Assembly (NCBI RefSeq): GCF_902706195.1
Contig: NZ_CACSJO010000033.1
Span: forward strand, 1 to 39,326
Source: Novosphingobium sp. 18050
Lineage (GTDB): Bacteria; Pseudomonadota; Alphaproteobacteria; Sphingomonadales; Sphingomonadaceae
Direction: 5' to 3'
DNA length: 39,326 nt
In this document: piece by piece, positions 24,179-33,254 of the stretch
How the letters are laid out: the number at the start of each line of letters is the position of its first letter
Position numbering within the stretch: position 1 is the stretch's first letter
Program-made: the position numbers and the translations under genes
The notes under the pieces: generated by a model
What the model saw: only the letters and a program-made list of their open reading frames with translations
Database searches by the model: none
Told to the model about the DNA's origin: nothing

Positions 24179-25012
24179 TCAGGCGGTTTCCGCGCGACCG
24201 GAGATGAAGCCAGAGATACGCTCGCAGCTCTGGGCAAGACGGCGGCCCGCAGCTGTAACAGCCTCGCCGGTCATCGCGCCGTGGAAGCCGGCTATGACCA
24301 GCGCCATCATGACCCGGCCCCGGCTATCATAGATCGGCGCCATCACCGCAGTCAGCGGATATGTGCTTGCGCCGTCGATCTCGACGAGCGGGACCACCGG
24401 GGGATCTTCGGTGCCGACCGGCATGCCGACGCTTTCGGCAACGCCTGGACGGCGGATCAGCGCGGCAAAGCCCTCGGTGCGCACAAATTCCAGCCCGGCA
24501 CGATACTGCACGATCTGGTCGGGGCCCAGCGGCGCGTCCGCGCGCCCGGCCCATGCGTCGGCATCGCGGGGAGAGCGGGCGAAGAAGGTAATCGCCTGTA
24601 TCCAGCGCAGCGGCATGCGTGTGCCCAGCGGCACCGGATACCCGATGTGGCTGAGCGAGGCCGCGCGCTCGCGCAGATGGATCACGTCACCTTCGAGGAA
24701 ATAGGCACCGCACACCACATCGAATTCATCGGCAAGGCTGCGCATTTCCGGCTGCGCCACCTGCAAAGGCGAGAAGTGGTCCGCCGCCGTGCGCCCGATC
24801 GCGGCAAGCGCCGGGCCGAGCACGTAAGTCTTGTCGGTGGTCCGGTAGAGATAGCCTACCTCGACAAGCCCGGTCAGCAGCGCATGGCAAGTCGCCCGGC
24901 TCAATTTCAGCGCGCGGACAAGGTCGGTAAGCGCGAAAGCCTGTCCGGGGTGGTCGGCGATGAAGTTGAGGATGGCCGCCACGCGGGCGACACCGGGAGA
25001 GGAACGCGACAT
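24179..25012 (-). CDS. IclR-family transcriptional regulator
   Basis: This 277-aa regulator has an N-terminal winged helix (SRSSPGVARVAAILNFIADHPGQAFALTDLVRALKLSRATCHALLTGLVEVGYLYR region, about 2-55) and a C-terminal GAF-like effector domain (about 80-270). The effector domain often binds an aromatic or short organic acid. A GTG six bases before the ATG is a possible alternative start. The palindromic box 25020-25037 directly upstream suggests autoregulation. The same sequence precedes the acyl-CoA synthetase upstream and the phosphotransferase downstream, so the three minus-strand genes probably form its regulon. Confidence 0.9.
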   Translation of the reverse strand: MSRSSPGVARVAAILNFIADHPGQAFALTDLVRALKLSRATCHALLTGLVEVGYLYRTTDKTYVLGPALAAIGRTAADHFSPLQVAQPEMRSLADEFDVVCGAYFLEGDVIHLRERAASLSHIGYPVPLGTRMPLRWIQAITFFARSPRDADAWAGRADAPLGPDQIVQYRAGLEFVRTEGFAALIRRPGVAESVGMPVGTEDPPVVPLVEIDGASTYPLTAVMAPIYDSRGRVMMALVIAGFHGAMTGEAVTAAGRRLAQSCERISGFISGRAETA

Positions 25013-25019
25013 GGGCACT

Positions 25020-25037
25020 TTCGCTATTTCGAATAGC
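25020..25037. promoter_or_regulatory. Probable IclR operator at its own promoter
   Basis: TTCGCTATTTCGAATAGC contains a 15-bp palindrome, GCTATT-TCG-AATAGC (25023-25037). It is eight bases upstream of the iclR-type gene start, so binding would block ribosome or polymerase access. Confidence 0.7.
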
Positions 25038-25096
25038 CGGGCCTACGGACAATTCCCCCGGTTCGTCAATAGACACGCCCGCAAATCGCAGCGACC

Positions 25097-26683
25097 TCAG
25101 GTGCGTCCCAACCGCTCCTCCATCATCCGTGCCACCTCGCGCCGGGCGACCTTGTTGGAGTGGAGCAGCGGCACCTCCTCGCGCGTCAGTTCGGCATAGG
25201 CCCGCGGCACCTTGTAGCTCGACAGGCGGCGGCGCAGTTCGGCTTCGATAGCCGCGAAATCCAGCACGGCATCCTCTCGCGGCACCACGGCGGCAACCAG
25301 CAGTGCGCCGCGCTCCTTGTCGGGAATGCCCACGACATAGGCGCTGTGGACACCCGGCAGCGACTGCAGTTCCATCTCCACTTCTGCCGGAGAAACGTTG
25401 GAACTGGCGACCTTTATCATATCCCCCCCGCGCCCGGCGAAGTGGACGCGGCGGCCTTCAGCGCGCTCCTCCACCGTGCACATGTCGCCGGTGCGGTAGT
25501 AGCCATCAGGGGTATAGTGTTCGGCCCGCTCGATCTTGTGAAGGCCGCTGGCGACGGGGTATCCGCGCACCTGCATCTCGCCCGCTTCCCCTGGTGCGGC
25601 AGGGCGGTTCCCGGCATCGGCGATACGGATTTCATAACCGGGCGCAAAGTGGTCCATCGGCGCGCAGACCGGGTATCCCGGCGCGCGAAAATCGTCGCCC
25701 CAGGAATAGGGACCGAGCGTCTCGCTCATCCCCAGCCCCCACCACGGCCTGGGGCCACGGATCAGGGCGAGGTCTTCTTCCGCCAGCACGCTGCCCATGG
25801 CAAAGCGGCTGTTCGACAAGGTCCGCTCGGTACAGACGACAACCGCGCCGGCCTCAAGCCCTGGGACGAGGTACATCATCAGTCCGCCCACCCAGAACAT
25901 CGGCAAGAGGCACGGCACGCGCTTGCCGGGAACATGGCCCATCATCTCGCGCATCGTGTGGCTGCGAAAACAGACCGGGCCATGGCCATGGCGCACGCCC
26001 TTGGGCAGCGCCATGGAGCCGGACGTGTAGATTTCCACCATCTGGTCGGTGGGGTGCACTTCGCTCTCGACCTCGCGCAGCAGCTCATCCGTCACGCTGG
26101 CGGCGGCATCGGTGAGGAACGCGGGCGAGGCGATGCACGGCGGCAGGCCCTCCCCGTCGGACACGATCCAGCGCAGGTACGGCGCCCGCGCCAGGCGCAG
26201 CGAACCGCTTTCCTGCCCCGCCAGTTCGGGCAGCGCGTCGAGAATGCGCTCGGCGTAATCCTTGCCCAGCATCGTGCGCTGCACGGCGAGGCCCTGGACG
26301 TCGGACTGGCGCAGCACCCGCACCAGTTCGTTCGCACGGATCATCGTGCTGATCGGTACTGCAATCGCGCCTATCCGGCTGATCGCGGCGAGCATCACAG
26401 CAAAGTCCGGCCCGTTGCCATGGATGAACCCGACCCGCGTGCCCTTGCCGGTCCCCCGCGCCAGAAGACCACGCGCGATGAGCGCCGAGCGTTCATCGAG
26501 TTCGCGGTAAGTGAGCGAAGAGACGATTTCCTCGCCGTCTTCCAGCACCACGGCGACGGCGTCTGCGTAAGCGGCCGATGCGGCGCGAATGAGCTGGGCG
26601 AACGTGCAGGCCTCGCCGGGAGCCGGGGGGTGCGCAATTACGGCTGGCGCTGTATCGCTGCTCACTTCTGCCTCTCCAGACAT
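25097..26683 (-). CDS. AMP-dependent acyl-CoA synthetase / acid-CoA ligase
   Basis: This 528-aa ANL-superfamily enzyme activates a carboxylic acid with ATP and CoA. The ordered motifs are IYTSGSMALPKGVRHGHG (A3 phosphate loop), GMSETLGPYSW (A5 area), GYYRTGDMC (A7), GRGGDMIKVASSNVSPAEVE (A8) and LLHSNKVARREVARM (A10 lysine). The annotated ATG is at 26683. A GTG at 26665 has GGAGAGG six bases upstream and would leave the IclR box (26686-26699) at a more natural distance, so it may be the true start. It is a separate transcription unit ahead of the IclR gene. The substrate is unknown; the neighbourhood suggests a ring-derived or branched acid. Confidence 0.88.
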   Translation of the reverse strand: MSGEAEVSSDTAPAVIAHPPAPGEACTFAQLIRAASAAYADAVAVVLEDGEEIVSSLTYRELDERSALIARGLLARGTGKGTRVGFIHGNGPDFAVMLAAISRIGAIAVPISTMIRANELVRVLRQSDVQGLAVQRTMLGKDYAERILDALPELAGQESGSLRLARAPYLRWIVSDGEGLPPCIASPAFLTDAAASVTDELLREVESEVHPTDQMVEIYTSGSMALPKGVRHGHGPVCFRSHTMREMMGHVPGKRVPCLLPMFWVGGLMMYLVPGLEAGAVVVCTERTLSNSRFAMGSVLAEEDLALIRGPRPWWGLGMSETLGPYSWGDDFRAPGYPVCAPMDHFAPGYEIRIADAGNRPAAPGEAGEMQVRGYPVASGLHKIERAEHYTPDGYYRTGDMCTVEERAEGRRVHFAGRGGDMIKVASSNVSPAEVEMELQSLPGVHSAYVVGIPDKERGALLVAAVVPREDAVLDFAAIEAELRRRLSSYKVPRAYAELTREEVPLLHSNKVARREVARMMEERLGRT

Positions 26684-26685
26684 AA

Positions 26686-26699
26686 TTCGCTATTTCAAA
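26686..26699. promoter_or_regulatory. Probable IclR-family box upstream of acyl-CoA synthetase
   Basis: TTCGCTATTTCAAA matches the other two boxes. A second partial copy, TCGCTATTGAGG, follows at 26707-26718. It lies directly beside the ATG at 26683. Confidence 0.6.
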
Positions 26700-26809
26700 T
26701 GTAATGTCGCTATTGAGGAAAGTTCGGGATGTGCGCAACAGACCTCGGCCATGTTAGCCGATCCCCAGGTTGAATACCGCCACGGCGGATCGCGGCCAAA
26801 TATTCGAAC

Positions 26810-28207
26810 CTAGCTTTCCGCGAACGTATAGGGCTGCGCAGCCCTGCGGTAGTCGTCGGCCAACACGTCGCGGCCAATGGGAGGGACCGAGCGAGCGGTG
26901 CATTCGGCGCGCTGGCACAGGCGGCAGGTAACACCGATAGGCGTGGTCGGCGCGCTCGCCGGATCGACCTTGGCGGCATAGACCAGCCGGCCGGCATGTT
27001 CAGCGGCGCAGGCCAGCGCGACGGCGCGCACCACGCGGGTCGCGCCGTACCCTGTAGCCCCGCCGGTGACAGTCCGGGCGATCGAGAAAAAACGCTCTCC
27101 GCCCGGCAGTTCCAGCCACTGAGTCGCGATTTCCCCGGGACGGCGGAAGACCTGGTGGACGCTCCACAAGGGGCACCCTCCCCCATGCGCGGCGAACGGA
27201 AAGCCCGCGCCATCGAGGCGTTTGGACACGTTGCCCGCCTCGTCCACCCGAATGAAGAAGAAGCCGACGCGCTCCTCACCGGGGCGCTGGAGCGTGGTGA
27301 GGCGGTGGGCGACCTGCTCGAAACTGGCGCCGAAAAGGGAGCACAGCGCGTCAATATCGTAACCGCGCTGCTCCACAGCGCGGGCGAAGCGGCCATAAGG
27401 CATGACGATCGCGGCGGCGGCATAGCCCGCCAGCGCGCGCAGCAGCAGCGTCGCAGTGGTGCGGCTGGAAAAACTCTCGGCGCGAATCGACTGTTTGATC
27501 TCGGCACGAAGCGCGGTGTGGGCGATGTGCGTGGCAATCTGGAACGCGCGGCTGGCACTATCGAGCGTATCGGCGATCAGCAGTTGCTGGTTATGCCGGT
27601 CGAAACGGCGCAGCGATTCCATCAGCACGTCGGGCGGCAGGAAGCGCACGCGTACACCCTTCTCTGCCAGCCACGCGGTGGCGCCACCGGATTTGTCGAT
27701 CTCTGCCGCCAGTTCCTCGGCCCGGCTGTCGAGGGCGTGGAAGTAATTACGCGCCTGCGCCAGGAACCGCTGCGCCTCGCGCACCGGTTCGTTCTCGTCC
27801 GCACCCGGCCCGGCAGCGCGCTGTTCGGCCAGGGCCTGAGCCTCGCGCGTATAGGCCTGATGCAGCCGCAGCAGCGCCTCGGACACGCCGGGGAAACTGG
27901 TGGCAAGGTCTGCCACTTCCAGCGGGGGCAGGTCGATATCGGCGAAGATCGGATCGCGCAGCACATCTGTCAGGCGGCGGGCGTAGTCCTCTCCATCGTC
28001 CCCGGCGATGTCGGCGATATCGAGCCGATAGGTGCGCGCCAGACGCAGCAGCATGTCCGCCGTGACGGGCCGCTGGTTGCGCTCGATCAGGGCGACATAG
28101 CTGGGCGAAATCTCGAGATCGTCGGCCATCGCCTGCTGCGTCAGGCCGAGTTCGCGGCGCAGGCGACGCAGCCTTGGCCCAAGGTATAAAGGACGGTTTT
28201 CTGCCAT
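26810..28207 (-). CDS. ScfR/RamB-type regulator (XRE HTH with DUF955/DUF2083-like domain)
   Basis: This 465-aa protein belongs to the short-chain fatty acyl-CoA regulator group. An N-terminal XRE helix-turn-helix (about 5-70: RRLRRELGLTQQAMADDLEISPSYVALIERNQRPVTADML region) is followed by a long helical ligand-sensing part. Near the C-terminus is a cysteine motif, CRLCQRAEC, typical of the family. Relatives (RamB, PccR, MccR) sense propionyl-CoA or related esters and control glyoxylate and propionate genes. It is divergent from aceA and the inverted repeat 28235-28261 lies between them, so control of aceA is likely. ATG 28207 is preferred to the GTG at 28213. Confidence 0.9.
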   Translation of the reverse strand: MAENRPLYLGPRLRRLRRELGLTQQAMADDLEISPSYVALIERNQRPVTADMLLRLARTYRLDIADIAGDDGEDYARRLTDVLRDPIFADIDLPPLEVADLATSFPGVSEALLRLHQAYTREAQALAEQRAAGPGADENEPVREAQRFLAQARNYFHALDSRAEELAAEIDKSGGATAWLAEKGVRVRFLPPDVLMESLRRFDRHNQQLLIADTLDSASRAFQIATHIAHTALRAEIKQSIRAESFSSRTTATLLLRALAGYAAAAIVMPYGRFARAVEQRGYDIDALCSLFGASFEQVAHRLTTLQRPGEERVGFFFIRVDEAGNVSKRLDGAGFPFAAHGGGCPLWSVHQVFRRPGEIATQWLELPGGERFFSIARTVTGGATGYGATRVVRAVALACAAEHAGRLVYAAKVDPASAPTTPIGVTCRLCQRAECTARSVPPIGRDVLADDYRRAAQPYTFAES

Positions 28208-28234
28208 TTCCACCGCACCTTGTCAGGACAGCAC

Positions 28235-28261
28235 AACTTTACAAGGAAAATCTGTAAAGTT
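28235..28261. promoter_or_regulatory. Inverted repeat between ScfR-type regulator and aceA
   Basis: AACTTTACA (28235-28243) and TGTAAAGTT (28253-28261) form a perfect 9-bp inverted repeat with a 9-bp spacer. Its right end abuts TTGACA (28261-28266), a likely -35 for aceA. Placement and symmetry fit the operator of the ScfR-type regulator. The spacer length differs from the compact sites I recall for PccR. Confidence 0.65.
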
Positions 28262-28357
28262 TGACAACAGCACCTCGCGAGGCATTCCGGCCCGCGAAAC
28301 TTGCGACTACCTGAGGGTCATCGAACGCAACATTCTTCCGCAAGAGGAAATTCCATC

Positions 28358-29944
28358 GTGACCTACCAGAGCAAGATCATCGAAGCCGGAAAGGCCATCG
28401 GCACCGAAGCCCACTGGAACGGGATCGAGCCGGAATCGGTTGCCCGCATGCGGATGCAGAACCGGTTCCAGACCGGCCTCGACATCGCCCGCTACACCGC
28501 GCGCATCATGCGCGAGGACATGGCCGCCTATGACCTGGACCCCGCCAACTACACCCAGTCGCTGGGCTGCTGGCACGGGTTCATCGGCCAGCAGAAGATG
28601 ATCTCCATCAAGAAGCACTTCGGCACCACCAAGGGCCGTTACCTGTACCTTTCCGGCTGGATGGTCGCCGCACTACGCAGCGATTTCGGCCCCCTGCCCG
28701 ACCAGTCGATGCACGAGAAGACTTCGGTCCCCGCCCTGATCGAGGAACTCTACACCTTCCTGCGCCAGGCCGATGCACGCGAGATGGGCATGATGTTCCG
28801 CGATCTCGACAAGGCCCGCGAGGGCGGCGACGAGATGGAAGCCAAGCGCCTCGAACATGCGCTCGACACGTATGAAACCCATGTCGTTCCCATCGTGGCC
28901 GATATCGACGCCGGTTTCGGCAATGCCGAGGCGACCTACCTCCTCGCCAAGAAGTTCATTGAAGCGGGCGCCTGCTGCATCCAGATCGAGAATCAGGTTT
29001 CGGACGAAAAGCAGTGCGGTCACCAGGACGGCAAGGTTACCGTTCCGCACGAGGACTTCATCGCGAAGATCCGCGCGGTGCGCTACGCCTTCATGGAACT
29101 GGGCGTGGACGAGGGCCTGATCGTTGCCCGCACCGACTCGCTCGGCGCCGGCCTGACCAAGCAGATCGCCGTCACCAGCGAAGCCGGCGACATCGGCGAC
29201 CGGTACAACTCGTACCTCGACTGCGAGGAAGTGTCCGCGATCGGCCACGGCGACGTTCTGATCAGCCGCGACGGCAAGCTGCTGAAGCCCAAGCGCCTGG
29301 CCAGCAACCTGTTCCAGTTCCGCGCCGGAACCGGCGAGGATCGCTGCGTGCTCGACTGCATCCACGCCCTTGAAAACGGCGCGGACCTGCTGTGGATCGA
29401 AACTGAGAAGCCGCACATCGGCCAGATCGGCGGCATGGTCAGCCGTATTCGCGAGGTGATCCCGAATGCCAAGCTGGTCTACAACAACTCACCCAGCTTC
29501 AACTGGACGCTCAACTTCCGCCAGCAGGTCTATGACGCCTGGGAAGCGGCCGGCAAGGACGTCTCCGCCTTCGAGCGGGCGCGCCTGATGAGCATCGACT
29601 ATGACGGCACCGAGCTGGCGGACGAAGCCGACGAGCGCATCCGGACCTTCCAGAGGGACTCGGCGCGCGAGGCGGGCATCTTCCACCACCTCATCACCCT
29701 GCCGACCTACCACACTGCGGCGCTGTCGACCGACAATCTCGCCAAGGAGTATTTCGGGGACGCCGGAATGCTGGGTTACGTCAAGGGCGTGCAGCGTCAG
29801 GAGATCCGCCAGGGCATCGCCTGCGTGAAGCACCAGAACATGGCCGGCTCCGACATGGGCGACGACCACAAGGAATACTTCGCCGGTGAAGCTGCCCTGA
29901 AGGCGGGCGGCGCGCACAACACGATGAACCAGTTCGCCGCGTAA
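28358..29944 (+). CDS. aceA: Isocitrate lyase
   Basis: Isocitrate lyase cleaves isocitrate to succinate and glyoxylate in the glyoxylate shunt, allowing growth on acetate, fatty acids and other acetyl-CoA sources. This 528-aa form is of the longer class with the catalytic segment KQCGHQDGKVTVPHEDF (the usual KKCGH with Gln). It also has VPIVADIDAGFGNAEATYLLAKKFIEAGA with the metal-binding residues, and YNNSPSFNWTLNF. The GTG at 28358 has AGAGGAAA eight bases upstream; the upstream open frame is not conserved-looking. It is followed by a 58-aa gene after 70 bases. No malate synthase gene is in the window. Confidence 0.95.
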   Translation: MTYQSKIIEAGKAIGTEAHWNGIEPESVARMRMQNRFQTGLDIARYTARIMREDMAAYDLDPANYTQSLGCWHGFIGQQKMISIKKHFGTTKGRYLYLSGWMVAALRSDFGPLPDQSMHEKTSVPALIEELYTFLRQADAREMGMMFRDLDKAREGGDEMEAKRLEHALDTYETHVVPIVADIDAGFGNAEATYLLAKKFIEAGACCIQIENQVSDEKQCGHQDGKVTVPHEDFIAKIRAVRYAFMELGVDEGLIVARTDSLGAGLTKQIAVTSEAGDIGDRYNSYLDCEEVSAIGHGDVLISRDGKLLKPKRLASNLFQFRAGTGEDRCVLDCIHALENGADLLWIETEKPHIGQIGGMVSRIREVIPNAKLVYNNSPSFNWTLNFRQQVYDAWEAAGKDVSAFERARLMSIDYDGTELADEADERIRTFQRDSAREAGIFHHLITLPTYHTAALSTDNLAKEYFGDAGMLGYVKGVQRQEIRQGIACVKHQNMAGSDMGDDHKEYFAGEAALKAGGAHNTMNQFAA

Positions 29945-30014
29945 ACGTTTGAGACGAACGCCCGCTGACAGTCTCCGGGTGACTGGGGAAGCTCCCCGCA
30001 AAGCAAGGAAAGGA

Positions 30015-30191
30015 ATGACCATGACCACCATGACGACCGAACCGGCCCGCGCCCGCGCGGTGCTCTCGAACCAGGACTTCAAGCTCCTTCAGGAAGCCGT
30101 CCTGTTCTATCTCAAGGCGCACGAAGACGATCCGATCTCGTCCACCTATTCCAATCTCTATCACCGCCTCGGCAGCGCCATTCGCCGCTGA
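30015..30191 (+). CDS. Small conserved-looking hypothetical protein downstream of aceA
   Basis: This 58-aa protein is mostly helical (FKLLQEAVLFYLKAHEDD) with no signal peptide or cysteines. The ATG is preceded by AAGGAAAGGA, a strong Shine-Dalgarno. It starts 70 bases after aceA and ends just before a strong terminator (30221-30247), so it is probably cotranscribed with aceA. I do not recognise the family; co-regulation suggests a role in the glyoxylate shunt or carbon-source response. Confidence 0.7.
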   Translation: MTMTTMTTEPARARAVLSNQDFKLLQEAVLFYLKAHEDDPISSTYSNLYHRLGSAIRR

Positions 30192-30220
30192 AGCAAGGGT
30201 TTTCCTGGGGAGGAAAGCTT

Positions 30221-30247
30221 GGCCCGTCGCACCACGTGCGGCGGGCC
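30221..30247 (+). terminator. Terminator of the aceA unit
   Basis: A 12-bp stem GGCCCGTCGCAC / GTGCGGCGGGCC with one G-T pair and a 3-nt loop is followed by ATTTCGTTTGATT. This is the best intrinsic terminator in the window. Confidence 0.8.
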
Positions 30248-30343
30248 ATTTCGTTTGATTACAACCAATTTGGATCAGCTTGTGCGCCGATCCGGTGCAA
30301 ACGATTTAAACCGCATTAAATGTTGGCGCGTTACAATTTCGTC

Positions 30344-33142
30344 ATGAGCGAAACAGGCGCCGCACACTTCTTTCAGATCATCCTTTGCGCGAGGGACCAG
30401 CATCGGCCGGAAATGGTCGTGCTGGCGATACTTGCCTGCGCCTTGGCCGTCGGCAAGGCCATATCGCTGCTCCGGCACGCCCGAAAAACACGCGGGCGTG
30501 AACGGCGCGGCAGCTGCCTCCTGGCCGGCCTCATGCTTGGCTTCGGCTGCTGGGCAGCGCACTTCATCACGACACTGGGCTTCGACAGCACCTACCGCCA
30601 TGCCTATTCACCATGGCTGACCGCCGCTTCGCTGATCGTCGGCATTGCGGGCGCGCAGGCAGCACTCCATTTTGCGGCGCAGTCCCGTTCGAAATCGGGT
30701 CTCATCCCGGCTGCCCTGATGCTGAGCGCCGGGCTGGCGGCAATGCACTATACCGGAATGGCGGCGTTGGAAGTGCCCGCAATGCTGTCGTGGGACTGGC
30801 ATCTGGTGGTCGCTTCGGTCGTGCTACCTGCAGCCCTGCTCTACCCCGGCCTCCTTGTCGCCCTGCGTGCCCAGGGGATCATCCATATCTTCGCCGCGAC
30901 CGGGCTGGTCACCGCCTCTGTGCAGATTCTGCATTTCTGTGGCACCGCCGCGCTGACGTTCATTCCCTCCCACCTTTCGGACCGGGGGCTCACGGTTCCG
31001 CAGGAAGAACTGGGCGCGTGGCTGTGCGTCGGCTCGCTGGCGGTTGTGGCGATCAGTACTTTCGCCCATCAGCGACGCCAACGTTACCACGCCGCAAGGC
31101 TGCTGGGAGAACGGCAGTTCGCACAGCTGGTCAGGGGCACGTCCGACTATGCGATCTGCATGTTGGGCCGCAGCGCCCACGTCGCTCAGTGGAACGCTGG
31201 CGGCCGCTCGCTGATCGGCTATGACGATGCCGAGGCGCTGGGCCTGCCCTTTTCCCGCTTCTTCACCGCCGAGGACCGCGCGGCCGCCCGCCCCGCACGC
31301 GCGATCGCCGAGGCCGATGCGCTGGGGATCGCCAAGGGGCAGTGGATCTGCCCGCGCCGCGACGGGTCGCACTTCTGGGCCCACGGCACGATCGAAAAGC
31401 TCTGCGACGACGACGGCGAAGCCATCGGCTATTCGCTGATCACCCGCGACATCACCGAGATCAAGGCGGCGCAGGACGCCTTGGCAGAAAAGTCGCACCA
31501 GCTCGACACGGCACTGGAACACATGAGCCAGGGCCTGTGCATGTTCGATGCGGACGAACGACTGATTTTCGCCAACCGCGCGTATTACCGCATTTGGGAA
31601 ATCCCGGAGGAGCGCTGCCAGCCCGGCACTACTCTGACCGAACTGGTCTACGCCGGTTACTTCGCGGCGCAGTACCACCCCGTCGAGACGCTCGACATGA
31701 TTCGCCAGTCCGTCCTCCGCGCCAGCACCTTTGGCGACCGCCCCTCCTGGCATTTCGATTTCCGCGAGGACCTTGTGCTGGCGATCAGCGAACGTCCGCT
31801 GCCTGATGGCGGCTGGATCGCGACGTTCGAGGACATCACCCAGCAGCGCCGCTCCGAAGCCCGGATCGCTCACATGGCAATGCATGACGCCCTGACCGGC
31901 CTGCCCAACCGCGCCCAATTCTACCGGGACGTGGACGCGATGATCGCACATGCCGCACTGGGGGACGAGCAAGTCGCCGTGCTCGCCATCGACCTCGACC
32001 GTTTCAAGGAGATCAACGACACCTTCGGCCATGCTTCGGGCGACCACCTGCTGCAGGTGCTTGCCGGGCGCTTCATCGCCACCCGCCGCGAGGGCGAGGC
32101 ACTGGCGCGGCTCGGCGGTGACGAATTCGCGGCCGCCATCCGCTTCACCCGCCGCGCGCAGCTCAACGACTTCATCGCCCGCATCCAGGCCTGTATCGCC
32201 GCGCCGGTTGTCGACGAAGGTCAGCCGCTCAACGTCGGCGCCAGCCTGGGTGTCGCCACCCATCCGCACCACGGCGACACCCGCGAAACCCTGCTCAACA
32301 ACGCCGACCTCGCGATGTACCGCGCCAAGGCGGCGCTGGGCGAAAGCGTCTGCTTCTTCGAAGCCGGGATGGACGAGAACGCACGCGAACGCCGCCAGCT
32401 GGCCAACGACTTGCGGCAGGCCGGCGCGAGGGGCGAGTTGAGCGTGCTCTACCAGCCGCAGCACTCACTGCGCACCGGGGCGGTATCGGGCTACGAGGCG
32501 CTGCTGCGCTGGATGCACCCGCGCCGGGGGCTGGTATCGCCCGATGAATTCATCCCCATTGCCGAGGAAACCGGAGAGATCATCGCGCTGGGGGAATGGG
32601 TGCTGCGCCAGGCCTGCCAGGAGGCCCGGACATGGCCGGGCGCGGAAAAGGTCGCGGTCAACCTTTCGGCCGTGCAGTTCCTCCAGCCCAACCTTGTCGA
32701 GATGGTGCGCGCTGTCCTTGTGGAAACCGGCCTGCCCGCCCGCCGGCTCGAACTGGAGATCACCGAAACCGCCATCATCCACGATAAGCTGCGCGCACTG
32801 CACTGCCTGCGCCTCATCAAGGCGATGGGGGTCAGCGTGGCCATCGACGACTTCGGCACCGGCTATTCCTCGCTCGACACATTGCAGTCCTTCCCGTTCG
32901 ACAAGATCAAGATCGACAAATCCTTCCTGCTAAAATCGGAAGGCAGCGCCCAGGCCCGCGCCATTATCCGCGCGGTTCTGGCACTCGGACGCAGCCTTGA
33001 TATCCCCGTACTGGCCGAAGGGATCGAGACCGAGGGCCAGCTCAGAGTGCTGGAAGCAGAAGGCTGCGACGAAGGTCAGGGCTATTATTTCGGCCACCCC
33101 TCGCCCGCGCCAAGTCTCGCCGAGCGAAAAACAGCGCCATGA
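30344..33142 (+). CDS. MHYT-PAS-PAS-GGDEF-EAL protein (c-di-GMP turnover)
   Basis: This 932-aa membrane protein carries a complete c-di-GMP cycle. The N-terminal MHYT sensor (about 10-215) has several membrane helices with the repeated motif, for example GCWAAHFITTLGF and MHYTGMAAL; its conserved His/Met/Cys are thought to bind copper. Two PAS-like segments follow (about 250-490). The GGDEF motif (about residue 591, RLGGDEFAAAI) is intact. The EAL domain has EALLRW (about 717), DDFGTGYSSLDT and AEGIETEG, so both cyclase and phosphodiesterase may be active. The start at 30344 is chosen because the upstream ATG-less extension adds nothing. It is followed after 112 bases by a second GGDEF-EAL gene. 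Confidence 0.92.
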   Translation: MSETGAAHFFQIILCARDQHRPEMVVLAILACALAVGKAISLLRHARKTRGRERRGSCLLAGLMLGFGCWAAHFITTLGFDSTYRHAYSPWLTAASLIVGIAGAQAALHFAAQSRSKSGLIPAALMLSAGLAAMHYTGMAALEVPAMLSWDWHLVVASVVLPAALLYPGLLVALRAQGIIHIFAATGLVTASVQILHFCGTAALTFIPSHLSDRGLTVPQEELGAWLCVGSLAVVAISTFAHQRRQRYHAARLLGERQFAQLVRGTSDYAICMLGRSAHVAQWNAGGRSLIGYDDAEALGLPFSRFFTAEDRAAARPARAIAEADALGIAKGQWICPRRDGSHFWAHGTIEKLCDDDGEAIGYSLITRDITEIKAAQDALAEKSHQLDTALEHMSQGLCMFDADERLIFANRAYYRIWEIPEERCQPGTTLTELVYAGYFAAQYHPVETLDMIRQSVLRASTFGDRPSWHFDFREDLVLAISERPLPDGGWIATFEDITQQRRSEARIAHMAMHDALTGLPNRAQFYRDVDAMIAHAALGDEQVAVLAIDLDRFKEINDTFGHASGDHLLQVLAGRFIATRREGEALARLGGDEFAAAIRFTRRAQLNDFIARIQACIAAPVVDEGQPLNVGASLGVATHPHHGDTRETLLNNADLAMYRAKAALGESVCFFEAGMDENARERRQLANDLRQAGARGELSVLYQPQHSLRTGAVSGYEALLRWMHPRRGLVSPDEFIPIAEETGEIIALGEWVLRQACQEARTWPGAEKVAVNLSAVQFLQPNLVEMVRAVLVETGLPARRLELEITETAIIHDKLRALHCLRLIKAMGVSVAIDDFGTGYSSLDTLQSFPFDKIKIDKSFLLKSEGSAQARAIIRAVLALGRSLDIPVLAEGIETEGQLRVLEAEGCDEGQGYYFGHPSPAPSLAERKTAP

Positions 33143-33254
33143 CAGCGTAGGTCAAGTAGCCATGGTGCTGAAAGATAAGTTCATCTTTCCTCACTTCGCC
33201 GTTTACCAATGCAGGGAAAATTAACTTCCTTGGTCCTAGCTTGGGCCAAACCAG

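Noticed and set aside
25160..26704. 514-aa plus-strand open frame
   Set aside because: Antisense to the acyl-CoA synthetase, with no domain pattern.
30824..32464. 546-aa minus-strand open frame
   Set aside because: Antisense to the MHYT-PAS-GGDEF-EAL gene, whose motifs are intact.
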